Assembly (NCBI RefSeq): GCF_000524195.1
Contig: NW_020170402.1
Span: forward strand, 206,599-270,598
From: Echinococcus granulosus
Lineage: Eukaryota; Platyhelminthes; Cestoda; Cyclophyllidea; Taeniidae
Length of the DNA: 64,000 nucleotides
Direction: 5' to 3'
Shown in pieces: positions 27,201 through 39,200 of this stretch; the first letter of the stretch is position 1, and every line of letters begins with the position of its first letter. The notes under the pieces are model-generated. The model was not told where the DNA came from, did not search any database, and was given only the letters and a program-made list of their open reading frames with translations. A program made the translations under genes and the position numbers.

Positions 27201-30200
27201 ATTTTGTCATTAACTTCAATTTTGTAACTTGTCCCATTGTTGTACGTCTACACAGAGGATCGGGAAAAGTGCGTGGTCAGAATGTGCCCTTTAACCAAAT
27301 TTTTTCTCCCAATTTCACCAAGTGAATGCGCCTATTTTAGGGCCTAATAGTTAGCTGGGCTGATAGCAATGTATAAAATTTTAGCACAAAATTAAACAGG
27401 TTTAGACACAATTTAACTCTATATTCGTTTGCACCTCCTGAGCGGAGGCACCGTGAAATGCCATTCAGCTAGAGGCGGAGTGTACATTTCACCCTTCTCC
27501 TGGTGGTATTTTTTTCATTTAAATTGCTGCATAAAATATAAGTTAACTTTGATAATATTAGGTGTTTCGGTAGGTAAATTCCTTTTTTCGGGCATTGTGG
27601 TGAAGCAAAAGCCAAATTGTTATTCCCTTGATTATATGTATATTGCGATAAATGAAGGTGGTGTGGCAGACAAAAAATTACCGTATGCTTATTCACAATT
27701 GGCATAAAACAATGAGAAGGCAAAGTCACGCTTAGTTTTATTCTTTTTTTCACCAAGAGTACTTGAGTGATTGGGACTGGACGGTGGTTTTGCATGCGCA
27801 CATGCACTCCCACACATAAACCGAGAGATAGAGAGAGCGAGAGAGAGGAGGATTTCCAGAAAAGAACATTATGTTTATCTGATTGTCCTCGTGGTATAAA
27901 CAATGCCGATGGTGAAAATAAAAATTTCACAGTTTATCCGACCGATGAGGGTGATTAACAGTTCCTAGTGGACGTCGCCGCAGAAGGGGGAAGGGGGCGG
28001 TCTAACAAGCCTCCATGAGCTGACGAGGTTTCGGAGCTCTTTAACAGTCCATTCTGCATCAGCTAAGGGTAAAAAGTGTCTTTTGTGGATTACTTTGCAA
28101 TTCACTGCAACGGTTGTCAAGTTTCTACAGTGACAATAATTTGAATGGGACAAAAACAAACAAATGCTTTTCCCGAATCGGGGCGAGTTATCGACAAGCA
28201 ATTATGTTGTTCGGAGAAAATTGTTTATTCCCCTTAAAACCCTTTTACTTGGGAGCGAGCAAAATCAAGTAAACAAGCTGACCAACTGCTAGGACTTTTT
28301 AAATCTGAATTGTGTTGGTTTAAGGACTAAACGGCGGTTTTACGCAGAAAATATAGGAAGCACTAAGTCGCGGAGTTTAAAACCTATGGTTAACAATCGG
28401 TAAAAATGAGTTAATTTGTCGGAAAATCTGCGGTTTGTGGAACAAACCTGTGTTGCAACAACAAGGGCCTCAAAATGCCACATAATCTCTCTGACATTTG
28501 CGATGGCTAGGAATAGGGGATCTTTTTGTCTCTACAAATACACTGCAATTAGACTTCCTTCTTTGAGATCAAAAACACACCAATCATGAATACTTGTGCC
28601 TTAATTTTAGTCACGCAAATGGAGGATAGATAACTTGATTAATGAACAGTCTACCAGCATTTAAAATGATAAATTCCCGGCTAAAAAGAACTCACTTTTG
28701 AGGCTCGACATGTTGTAAAAAAATTGCCCTCCATATGGTTGGTTATGTTTTTTCTCAACCCCAACAATAGAGATTGCCTCTCAGTCACACAGACGCTTTA
28801 TCCAATGACTTCCACTTCGGAGACTGGAGAGAGCAGCGGCCACCCCATCTTCATCCCAACATCGCCTGCTCATACCATGACTCCTATTCCTGGGAGTACA
28901 CTCTATTCCTCGTCCCCCTCCTCGGGGTCGGTGTTCATGGGATCCGAGGGAAGCAAAGCCTCAACCGATGGTCGCCGAAAGAGACCAGCTTCCAATTTGA
29001 TAACTTTACGGCGGAACAGTGAGTCAACGCCTTCACTTACTTTCTGATTCGACTTCAAAACCATTAATTTGCTTTATACTGAAGTATTTATTCTGCACTA
29101 TAGCTGAAATAGTTAGTCCTGAGGCAGACTTCAATAGAACCTCCATTTACCTTAAAATTGGACGGCTTAGAACGTTTAACTCACTTTTTAACCATATTAA
29201 CTCGCTCTTTTCACTAGGAGGCTGCTTTTTATTATAACAAACAATTTTTAAAGCAACAAGTCAAAAATCGTAGTGTCGACGTAACGGTCAAGTCGGGGTA
29301 TCTCTCCTCCCCTTGAAACGGAGTTTTGTTCCACCTAGTGAAAATGCAAAAAAGTTGGGTTTTTGTACTTTCTAGTTGCACTTTATGTGCTGAATGGAAT
29401 CTAGGATTTGCTTTAGGAATTATTTTCCCTGATGTTCCCAAGGTCTGCATTTTCCCAAAAACTACAATGCCTCTAACCGTAAAAATTCTAAGAAATGGAT
29501 TTGCTTGTCTCATTTGATTTGTTAATCTTAAGACGTCTCTGGAAGCTGCTTTACTTCAGTGTTGCTGGCGGCAAGACGGTGCTGACGGAGTACTGCAGTG
29601 CTGGGGTTAGGGAGAGCCGAGAGATGGGGATGGCTAAATAACCTCAAGGGTAGTTATGACCGCGGGCACCGGATGCACTTTCCCTTAATTAATGCAGTCA
29701 CGAAAGTATTGGCAAAATAGAAGGAAAGAAAAACACATATATCTTCAAAAGAATGTATCTGTGTCACCTTAGCTTTGCCCAAATAAGTTGTCAACCGTGA
29801 GTTGAATCTACGTGTATTTTTTTCACATTTTGCATTCTCCCCTAAAGATTCCCCATTCCCAGTGATTTTGCTGCCATCTTATACATTTGATGGGAGGATA
29901 CTTTTCTTCAAGATATGAACTATTGTACCAAGCGCCCGCAGTTGACTTCGAAGGAAAAAATTATCCTGCCTGGTGCCTGATGTCACACGCAGAGTAGCGA
30001 AAGATGTACGGAAGCTGCTATTTCTTATTTTCCTGATAACTTTTATGTTTCTGCAAATAGTTTACACCCAGGAAAGCTTTTAGGCGTTGTTCAAGTTGTC
30101 ATGTTCGCCGGGTTTGAGAACTTTTCATGATTCTGCGGTCGTAGCGTGATGTTTCAATATAGAGTGGCGGTAGTGGTAAGCGGCTACACCGATCTTTCTC

Positions 30201-33200
30201 GTCAACCTTTACACAGTGACGTATTGCCTTCTTTTCGGTTTGGAAGAAGAGGGAGAGAGTAAGCGAAGGAGCGAGAAAATTTGCACCTCCAACTTTGCGA
30301 AATGCCATTAGGGGGTGATACCACTTTTCTGTCTCTTTTTTCACCCGTTAATCGCGCCGTTTGGCAGCTAAAATTATCCCATATGATGGGGGCGGGGAGA
30401 CAAGTTTACCGCTTATAGTCAAGGCATTCCCCTCCGTAGGGAGCCACAACATGACCGAATAAAAGAGGAGAAAGTGTGATAAGGAAGTTATTTATCCCTT
30501 CTACGCAGAACTAAGTAACTCTCTCAGGAAATATGAGCACATTATTTAGATATAGAGGCGTTTCAGCAGTCATCCGTTGAGAAAACGGTTGCTGCATACC
30601 AAATGCTGCTGCTGCCCTAGCAAATTAAACAACTTTTTTGGCAGGGATCTTGCAGTTTGAAAGAACTATGAAAATTCTTATGAGTTCACTACCACAGCTG
30701 ACATTTGTTTGGTGTTTCTTTTTTCGCATCACATAGAAAGTATTGGGTAAAATACCCGTAAAAGCGACTCCAGACTGCCTCACAAACCCATGAAAGCATT
30801 AAAAGAGGCTGTTTTGTATTTGCATAACAAAAGCACGTCGTTATTTGTCGTATTGAGGGAGCTTTTACAGGATTTTACGACTTTCTCGTTTTACTTTTGG
30901 TGTACACTTAGATGGCTCCGACTTATCTACCTGTAAAGTACATGGCCAAACTATTTGAGAAGATGTATTTTTTTGAAGTCGAATCTCTTAGAAAAAATGG
31001 AATAAAGTTTGCTTTAAGGATTGCTGTGTAGGAAAGGATTTTTTTCTACAAGTTTTAAGCTTATGGTAAGTTTTCATGAGATAAACTATGAAAGGTGTGC
31101 ACGCAACTGCAACACATCCCATTTTCCACTCCATGATTTATGAATCCATTATTTAGAAATTGTACTAAAAAATAAGGTTTTCGAATTTTATATCACCTGA
31201 AGACTCCCCTGGAGACGAAAGAAGGGATAATACTTAAGCAGAATATGAATTCTCGATGTGGAGAAGGGCTATAGAGCCAGTAACATGGCCCGAAGGCTAG
31301 GCCGCCCAGTAATGGCACAGTCGCAGAGCCTTAAGCTCCTACACACCCTAAACCAAGAGTTAAATAAACAATCAACGTATTACACAACCCCCTTCCCCCC
31401 TTTTGCGGGTCATCCCTGACCCTCCCCTTGTTCGATCACCCACGCCAGCCACCGTAACGTAGTGGGTGCCGTAGGGAGGACACACAAAAACAACCGCGCC
31501 ACTCATCGAATTTGTATGCAACTGAGAAGATATCTGACTGTAATATAACTGATTCCTCTTGGCGGTTCCACTGGAACTGGAGTTTCGTCCTGTTTGAAAG
31601 TCGTATTGGAGAAAAATGAAATGTGCCGGCCATCTCGTGTGCCCATCGCTAGTCATAAGAACACCGATCTGAAAGCAGAATCATTTAATAAAGGTCGGAA
31701 TTAAAAGTAGTTTCCTAGGGATAAGAATTCGCGTCTATTTTCTTCGTTTTCGCTTTACTGCTGCCCAGCCATCTATTTACCTGAGTTCTATCCAGCTAGT
31801 AGGGAGGTGGAGGGGTATCGCGTGTACGTTTAATTGACATCTTCATACAAGCATCGTAGACAGCTGCGTAACTAGCCTTTCCAGATGGTTTCCGAGTGGT
31901 GTGGCTTTAGCTGTTAGAGGTTTTCCTTCTGGACAGGAAACGGGGGTATTTACCGAAAGCAGACGTCATTTTCAACCTTCCTGTTGGAGTCGTCACAGAT
32001 TCTCTCATTGGCGCCATATCCCCTTCTTCCGTCATATTATGGTTCAGCATTCAGGAATGGAAATCAAGGTAGTGGTCCCTTAGGATAGGATGCGTTTTTC
32101 GCTGCCACCAATGTGGCGCCCCGAGACTTCTCTGAAAATGAAGTTAATACTTGGGCAGAATTTGTATTGCCCAGGTGAAGAAGGGCTGTTGGTCTACTGG
32201 CGTGATTCCGAGGGTTATGCCGCCAAGCTGAAGCACAAACGCGGAGCCTTTAGCACCCTTTAAACCAGGACGAATAGTTAACCAAACAAAGTAATAAATT
32301 TTTACCTATTATTCTTAGTTTACGAATGTAATGTAGTCTGCAGAGTTTGGAAAGCATGTCAGATGGATAATGAATGAAGGTGGCTTCAAAGTAATTTACA
32401 ACCCTGTCTCTGTCAGTAAAGGATTTTCATTTGCCTGGTAATTGATTCCCAACAGTTGTAATAAGAGGCAAGTATATGTCAATCACGCGCATTTTATTCT
32501 TTTTTCTCCAAATGCACTAACAATAGTGTCCGCATTGTTTGGTGAAAGCCCTATTTCCAAGCAATGTATACTACTGATTTCAATCTGAAGATAACAAGCT
32601 TTGTCACTGCCTGAAGATGTCCTCTTCCCATATGTTTAAGAATACTTTAAAAAATTCACTATTTCACGCTCTGATTTTCATGGGTGCATGACTTTAAATG
32701 GTGGAAGAGTTGAATTATCAGCACCAGCAAATCATGTATTAGTAATATGCATGCCTGAAGAACTTTCCTACGCAAAGATGAGGCACTACGTTTACCCTAC
32801 ACCGTCCATCATACCACAAAATACAACTTTGATGGCACAAAAACAAAAGAAAATCATTGAAAAAATACAAGTATTCTCCAATTTTTACTGAATGTTCCTT
32901 TTTTTTACTTTTCTTATACCTAAACTGGATTGTCTCTTCCGCGAAGCCGATTGGTGAGGAGATGAAGTCTAATGTTTGTCATCACGCAATCAGTCAACCC
33001 TTCGGACAATTTTAAATAGGCTTTTTATTCACTTAGTCATTTCATTGCCAAATTTTTTAAAAGGTGCATTCCGGTGGCACCGTATGTACATACATTGCAG
33101 TTGACTGCAATTGCAAGTAATTTTGCGGGGTGATTTGGATCCTTTCTAGAGAGCCGAGGGGTTTGCAATGTGGGTGCGCTGAGTGTGGAGGAGGCTGGGT

Positions 33201-36200
33201 CGGTAGCCTTGAGCCCCAGGGAGCAACGAGCCCTCCGGCGAAAGGAGAAATCCCGTCTCGCTGCAAAATTGCGACGAAACCAAGAGAGCAACATCCTCTT
33301 CTGCCTACTTCGAGCGTTGCCGGTCTCGCTGCCTGATACCGCCGTATCGGAGGGAAGCATCAAGACGACACCATCAAAGCTGAATTTGGAGAAATCTGGA
33401 GTCATTCGAATGGCTGGACAGACCCTCTTTCTCTATAACTCGCTTTCTCAAGGTGGGTTGTCTTCACGCCTTTGGAAAAGACTTGGCCGTAGTGAATTTC
33501 GACCCTAAAACTTCTTCATTAGTTCACAGTTTGCGTCTAAATATCCTTTGCCACGCAGATAATAAACATTTGACTTAACAAACGGTTAACTCTGGCCTAT
33601 TTTGGAAGTGATTAACTTAAACAGCCCTCGGTAAATAATCATGCGGTCATTTGATTCTCCAATGTCTCCACCTTTATTTACATCTGTTTGCAATCACTAG
33701 TTTTTATTCCAGGTATAAATGGTGGTCCCCTACAGTTACATTAAAACTTGGCAAATGAAATGCCATATTTCATTTTGTTTGAGGGCCTATTCATGCAACT
33801 TTAGCTGCCACCAAGAAAAAATAAAACTTTTACCAAATAGGATGTTCGAAAAGCCAAAACAAAGGCTAATATCAACCGGATTCTTTCGCAAACTTTCCTT
33901 AACCCGTTATATTTGGGATTGATGGGATAAAAGTCGCAACCTCCTCTAAAGGTTGATTTATTCGTAACGAAGTCATGTGTCAAAATGACAGTGAAACGGA
34001 CGTTTTACAAAGCAAATCGTTACTAAAATGCCCTACATGCACGTAAATTCCAGTCCTGTAATTTATGTGTTACTTTAGGTTATATCTTTTAAATAAATTA
34101 GTTTTTAATTATGCGGCAACGCATTGAGACTTCCCTGAAGACCTGAAGAAGGGTTGACACTAGGGCAGAATATGTACAATCGACGTATAGAAGGATTGAA
34201 AGGAAATACTGGCCTGGAGCCGAGGCCATGCCATCCGACGGAAGTGTAAAGACGGAGATCTGAGTGACAGCAAAACTGAAAAGAAGAGTGAAATAAAAAG
34301 TAAAAGTATTACATAGCTACCATCTTCTCATTTGAGCATGGTCTCCAGCGCTCCCTTTGTCAAACTTTTGCGTCAGCCATCAAAACATAGCCGGTGCTGT
34401 AAGAAAAACACCCTCGAACCATCCGCTCAGTTATCGGATTGGCGTGCAATAGAGAAGATATTTGACCGCACCATTGCTGATTCCTCTTTGCAATTCCACA
34501 GGATCTAAGGTTTCGTCATGTTTGAGAGCTGCATTGGGGGAAGTGAAAATGTGAAAGTCATCTCGTATGTTCATCGATAGTTGTGAGGACACTGGCATAA
34601 AAGTGGAGCCTGTAAATAATGGACAGTCTTAAAATAGAGTCGTGGAGATAAGGATTTGTTTCCGTTTCTCCTTGCCACGTTGCTCTCATTTCAGTGCTAC
34701 CCAGCAATGTGCCCATCTGGGTTCTATCCGACTGGTAAAGAGGTAAAAAATGCATCACGTGTCTATTTAATTGGCGTCTTCATGCAGGCACCGTAAACAG
34801 CTCTGTAACCAACTTGTCTGGATGGTTCAGGTCTAGCGCCGCCTCAGTTGTTAATAGGATTCCTGCAGACCACGGAAACGTGGTGATTGCCGAAGATAGA
34901 TGTCATTCACACCCCTTCTGTTAGGATTAGTTACAAATTCTTCCAATCACAGCACATACTCTTCTTCCGTCACATTAAGGTTTAGCACCCAGGAATGGAA
35001 ATCAGGGTGATTGTCCTTTAGGGTCGGGTACGCTTTCCGCTGCCATCAATATAGAGTCCAAGACTTCTCTAAAGACGAAAGACGACGTGATGCAAGCGTG
35101 CAGGCTGCTGGCCTGACCCTGAGGCCATACTACTAGGCGGAAGTGCGGTTGCCTTGTCATTTAGTGCCCGCGAACCCCAAATGTAAAGTTCAACAAACAA
35201 TCAAAATATTAAACCTTTAATTCTCCCATCTGTACTACTTCCGTTTTCATTCGTCAGCAATCATCTCTACCATGGCTCAAAACAATTAAATAAGGAGTAA
35301 AGAAGTTAATCCAAATTTTACTGTTTTACCAGTAACAAGAAGTCGAAAAAGACGCCTTTCTGAGCAAAAAACGTTACTTCAATAAGAAGGTGCGGCTTAA
35401 TCGCAGCACTTTAGGACCCCAACTTCAAGCAAGGCTTGTGATGATCCTTACGCCAGTGCTATATCACTGGAAGTAATTTGGGGTTGTCTTTTTTTAGAAA
35501 CACTAAACCCACTTTTGATGTTTGTCCAAATTTTACCAACAAGAGGAGGAAAGGCTATTGTGTTAATGCACCTTTGAATCATCAAAAACAATAAAGGGAA
35601 AGCTATTTTACGGCACCTTTCTTTTCCATAAAAGTAACTTGGTGCGCTGCATCACCGCCGAAAACATGTGATGCCAGCAAACAAAAAGTGGTAACGGGAA
35701 TATCAAGTGAAGAGGAACTAAAACCTGTTTCAGTTCATGTGTGTATGTGTGTTGAATTTTAAGGAGCATTAACTATTCCAACCTTATGCTTCCTGAATTT
35801 TTATCTACTTGACTTAGACGTGTACAAAATTTGCACGCAGTAATTGCTGCAATAAAGTCCGAGAAACTGTTGACTTAGTTTTTACCTTCGCACAACCATT
35901 TGATGCTATGTAATGCGTTGTTTGTTTAACTCTCAGTTTTGGCAACGGGACACTTAGGGGCTCCACCGGGCTGCCTGTCCTCAAGATCATGAGAGTAGTC
36001 CCAAGCCCTACTGTACGTTGACAATATATTTCCAGCCTTAGTGTCATGTTTTCTTTTATCTTCAAGGAAGTCTCGGGACGCTACAGTTATATGTGAAGCT
36101 CTTCATACCCCTCTCCTCTCCATATTTGTCTACTATTCACCATGAAATATTTGTCATGATTTTTCGATGGAAATTAGCTAGCCAAGATTTGAGAAGTCTT

Positions 36201-39200
36201 TCCTGTCGTCGAAAGCAGGGTAAAGAACTTCTTTGACTTCAGAGGCCATTCCAACACAATACTACACTTTGCAACCCAGGTTCAAGTCACCGATTGAATC
36301 GATTTGGGTTGAACCATTTGATGATCCTTTTCAGGACGTAGTTCGTCCGCCTTTGAAAGGCGGCATTAAAAAGCCCTCACTGTAGTCGGCAAACCTGAAG
36401 GTTTTTGATGGGGTAGAATTCTGCACCCAAACATGGAAAATTAACGGGATAGTGGGAAATCTAATCGGCCGTGTAAAGTAGACATGATCTGGAACATGAT
36501 TTAGCCCTACCGATAAAGTCATTCGAGGTGAATCTCCAATTAAAATAGGATTCAACTGGGCATATTAATATGTTACCAAGGTGTTACTTTCCGTAGTTAG
36601 GATTGGAAGAAGAAGTTTCTTTTTGGATAAAAGCAACTTTTTCCGTCCTTTTTAAGTCCTAGGAACCAAAGCAGTGCCGTTCATCAGTCTCCTCAGCAAA
36701 TCTCTCCACGGTCTCCTCGTTCACCCGACGGATTCTACGGTGGTCTATGCGACACCACCTCTGGCAGAGGCTATTAACTGGCCCTGGGTAGGTCGTGTGT
36801 TTATTTCAGGTCAGGCTCTGTGTCATGGCCTTGGGGACAAATCTTGAGGGAAGGTTTTCGCTGTAGAAGGCAAATTTATATGCACCTACTGCCGGGGGGG
36901 GGGGGAGGAATTTTCAGCGCATTTTGGAGAAGGGAAAAGGGAGAGAGGCAAAGCAAGAAAGAGGCTGAATTCCCATAAAGCTAAGAATAGAGTTTAAAAT
37001 AGTGGAAGGAATCTAAGCAGCCTAATTTTTGTCTACTTGCGTCTTTTATGTGTATGCAGTGCCAGAAATTCCTATTTTAATATCGCTTCTTCTAGTCACT
37101 TCTATTACTGTACTTTTTTACCCCCTAAATTTCATAAAAGAAGAGTTTTTAGTATTGCAATTAATTTTAAGCCATTTTTACAATTATGTAGGTTTTTTGT
37201 TAATAAGCATGTGAATAAGGCGAGAATCATACATCCGTAATGAGCTTTGTCGGTGAATATCCCGCAACACAAAAATATGTTGTTTTTTTCTTTCCGTAGA
37301 AGTACTTTACATCACCTTCCTTCAGATAGGGTCGGAGTAAGTGTAAGGATAGGGAAGCTAGGGAGGCAAATATTATTCAAGTAGTATCACACCGGAGCAA
37401 AAGCTGAAAATTTATTCACTTTGGGTGAATTTTCCCCATTTTAGTGCATTCAAAGCAAACTATAGCGTCTCGGCGTCTTATTGAAGTCGTCAAAGCCCAA
37501 AGTAGTTGGGAAAGGCAACTAGTAAGACCTAAGAGGCCACCGTCACTGCCCAAAGGCCATTCCGGAGAGCGATAGTAAAACCTGTAAGAATTGAAATGCC
37601 AGGGTGGCCGAATACATGGATAAATCGTCTACTAACTAAAAACCACGTTTTGAGCTCAAATTAGTTTAATTTGTCTTTATCGCAGTCATTAAATATTCTC
37701 ATGACTATTTCATTTTCTCTCCTTGCTTTTAAACGGTATAAACATTGAATTATCTCAAATAAATCGTCAGACATGGATGGAATTATTAAGGAAGGGTGAT
37801 TTTGTTGATCTAGGGGTATTGCTAATGAGGCATCATTCAAGTCATTCTGCTTTATTCCCTAAAATAGAGCAAGATCTATTCCTAAGGCTACCAGCTTTTC
37901 ACCAGTGATTGCATCATATCCCCAAATTTTAAAGCGCTCTAGAAGTTAAAACCGGAGGAGGCTCATGCTCAATGATGAGGTGCTTTTTTGAGAGTGGCAT
38001 TTCTGAGATGTCTCATTTTTTTCCCTCTCATTCTCCTTCCTTTTCGAACAGATCAATCTCATTGGAGTGAAATTGGAGAGCCTGACAGACGAGGGCAAAA
38101 TGCCAACTAGGGCTGGTGAGACGGTGAATCTACGAGTACTTGAGCAGACAAATTCACCCGCAAAGAGCTCCGTCCACAATCGTCCATCCACACTACTGCG
38201 TTCACCCTCTCACTCTCCGACCTCCACGCTCTCCGCCTCTACTTCGGGAGGGGATCAAACTTCACCCCTCTGGTCTCCGCACCTCTACAGAAGCAGTAAG
38301 AATGGAACGTCTGGAACGTTCACTGGGACGCACTTCTCAGCTTCTGCAAGTAGTAATAAGGCAGTTCCTTATCTTGTAAGTTGAAGAAGCTTCTACATCT
38401 CTTGAAGCAAGTTTAAACCCGGTTTCTTAAAAAGACAAGCTCAGCTGATACTGTATGAGATGAAGATAATGCTTCGAAGTCGAACGAAGGTAGTGGAGGA
38501 TATAATAAAGAATATCGCATTGATAGACTGGCTTGAATGCGTGCCTATCATTAACGGGAAATAGCTTGCATCTCCCCACAGATCGCAACAAGCCAGCACA
38601 GCTAGGTTAATCGTATACCCCATGAACTTTTTGGTCACTTGATACATAAAGTTTCTTTTCAGCTAAGAACTGCGGGGCTTTAAATGTTGTAATTAAGGCT
38701 AATTGAAACTGGGCTTTGACAAGGAAGCCATTGAAGCTTATTTAATGTCTACGGTGACGTAGAATGAGGTGTTGGAAAGCGATTAGGTCATGTGGCTCCC
38801 CGAGACTGCCCTGAGGACTTGGGAAGAATATGTACCGCCAACGTAGAGAAGGGGTGGGGGTCCGAAGGCCATGCCACCTAGTAAAGGTAGGATTGCGGAG
38901 CCCCAAGTTCCCCCAGAATCCACAACGACGAGTCCAAATAATTCCCCTAACTTTGCTTGATGTAGCTTCTTAATTAAGGTGTACAGCCTGGTTTCTGTCA
39001 GGTATGTATTTTCCCCAAAAATACCAGCGTTTCCACACATTGTAAAGAAACCGATAATTTGGATTTTTTTTCCCAAAAATTGCACCACACCTCAGAACTC
39101 TGGCAATGAATCCGACGTAGGTGGCATTAAGTAATGTCGCACAGAAGTAAGCCCACTGGGACAGGGTGAGTGCTAAATGGACAATAAAACAGCTTCAAAA

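Larger units (their letters stand above)
33453..38088 (+). other. Gene 1 intron 3 (may hide an exon)
   Basis: A 4.6-kb intron with one TRIM copy, one solo LTR and a poly-G tract. Phase conflict at the better acceptor (38051) leaves room for an undetected short exon. Confidence 0.4.

Noticed and set aside
27469..27930. 153-codon minus-strand frame
   Set aside because: Longest frame in the window, but it includes an SLSLSLSL run made by a GA-rich simple repeat and lies in a gene 1 intron; no domain.
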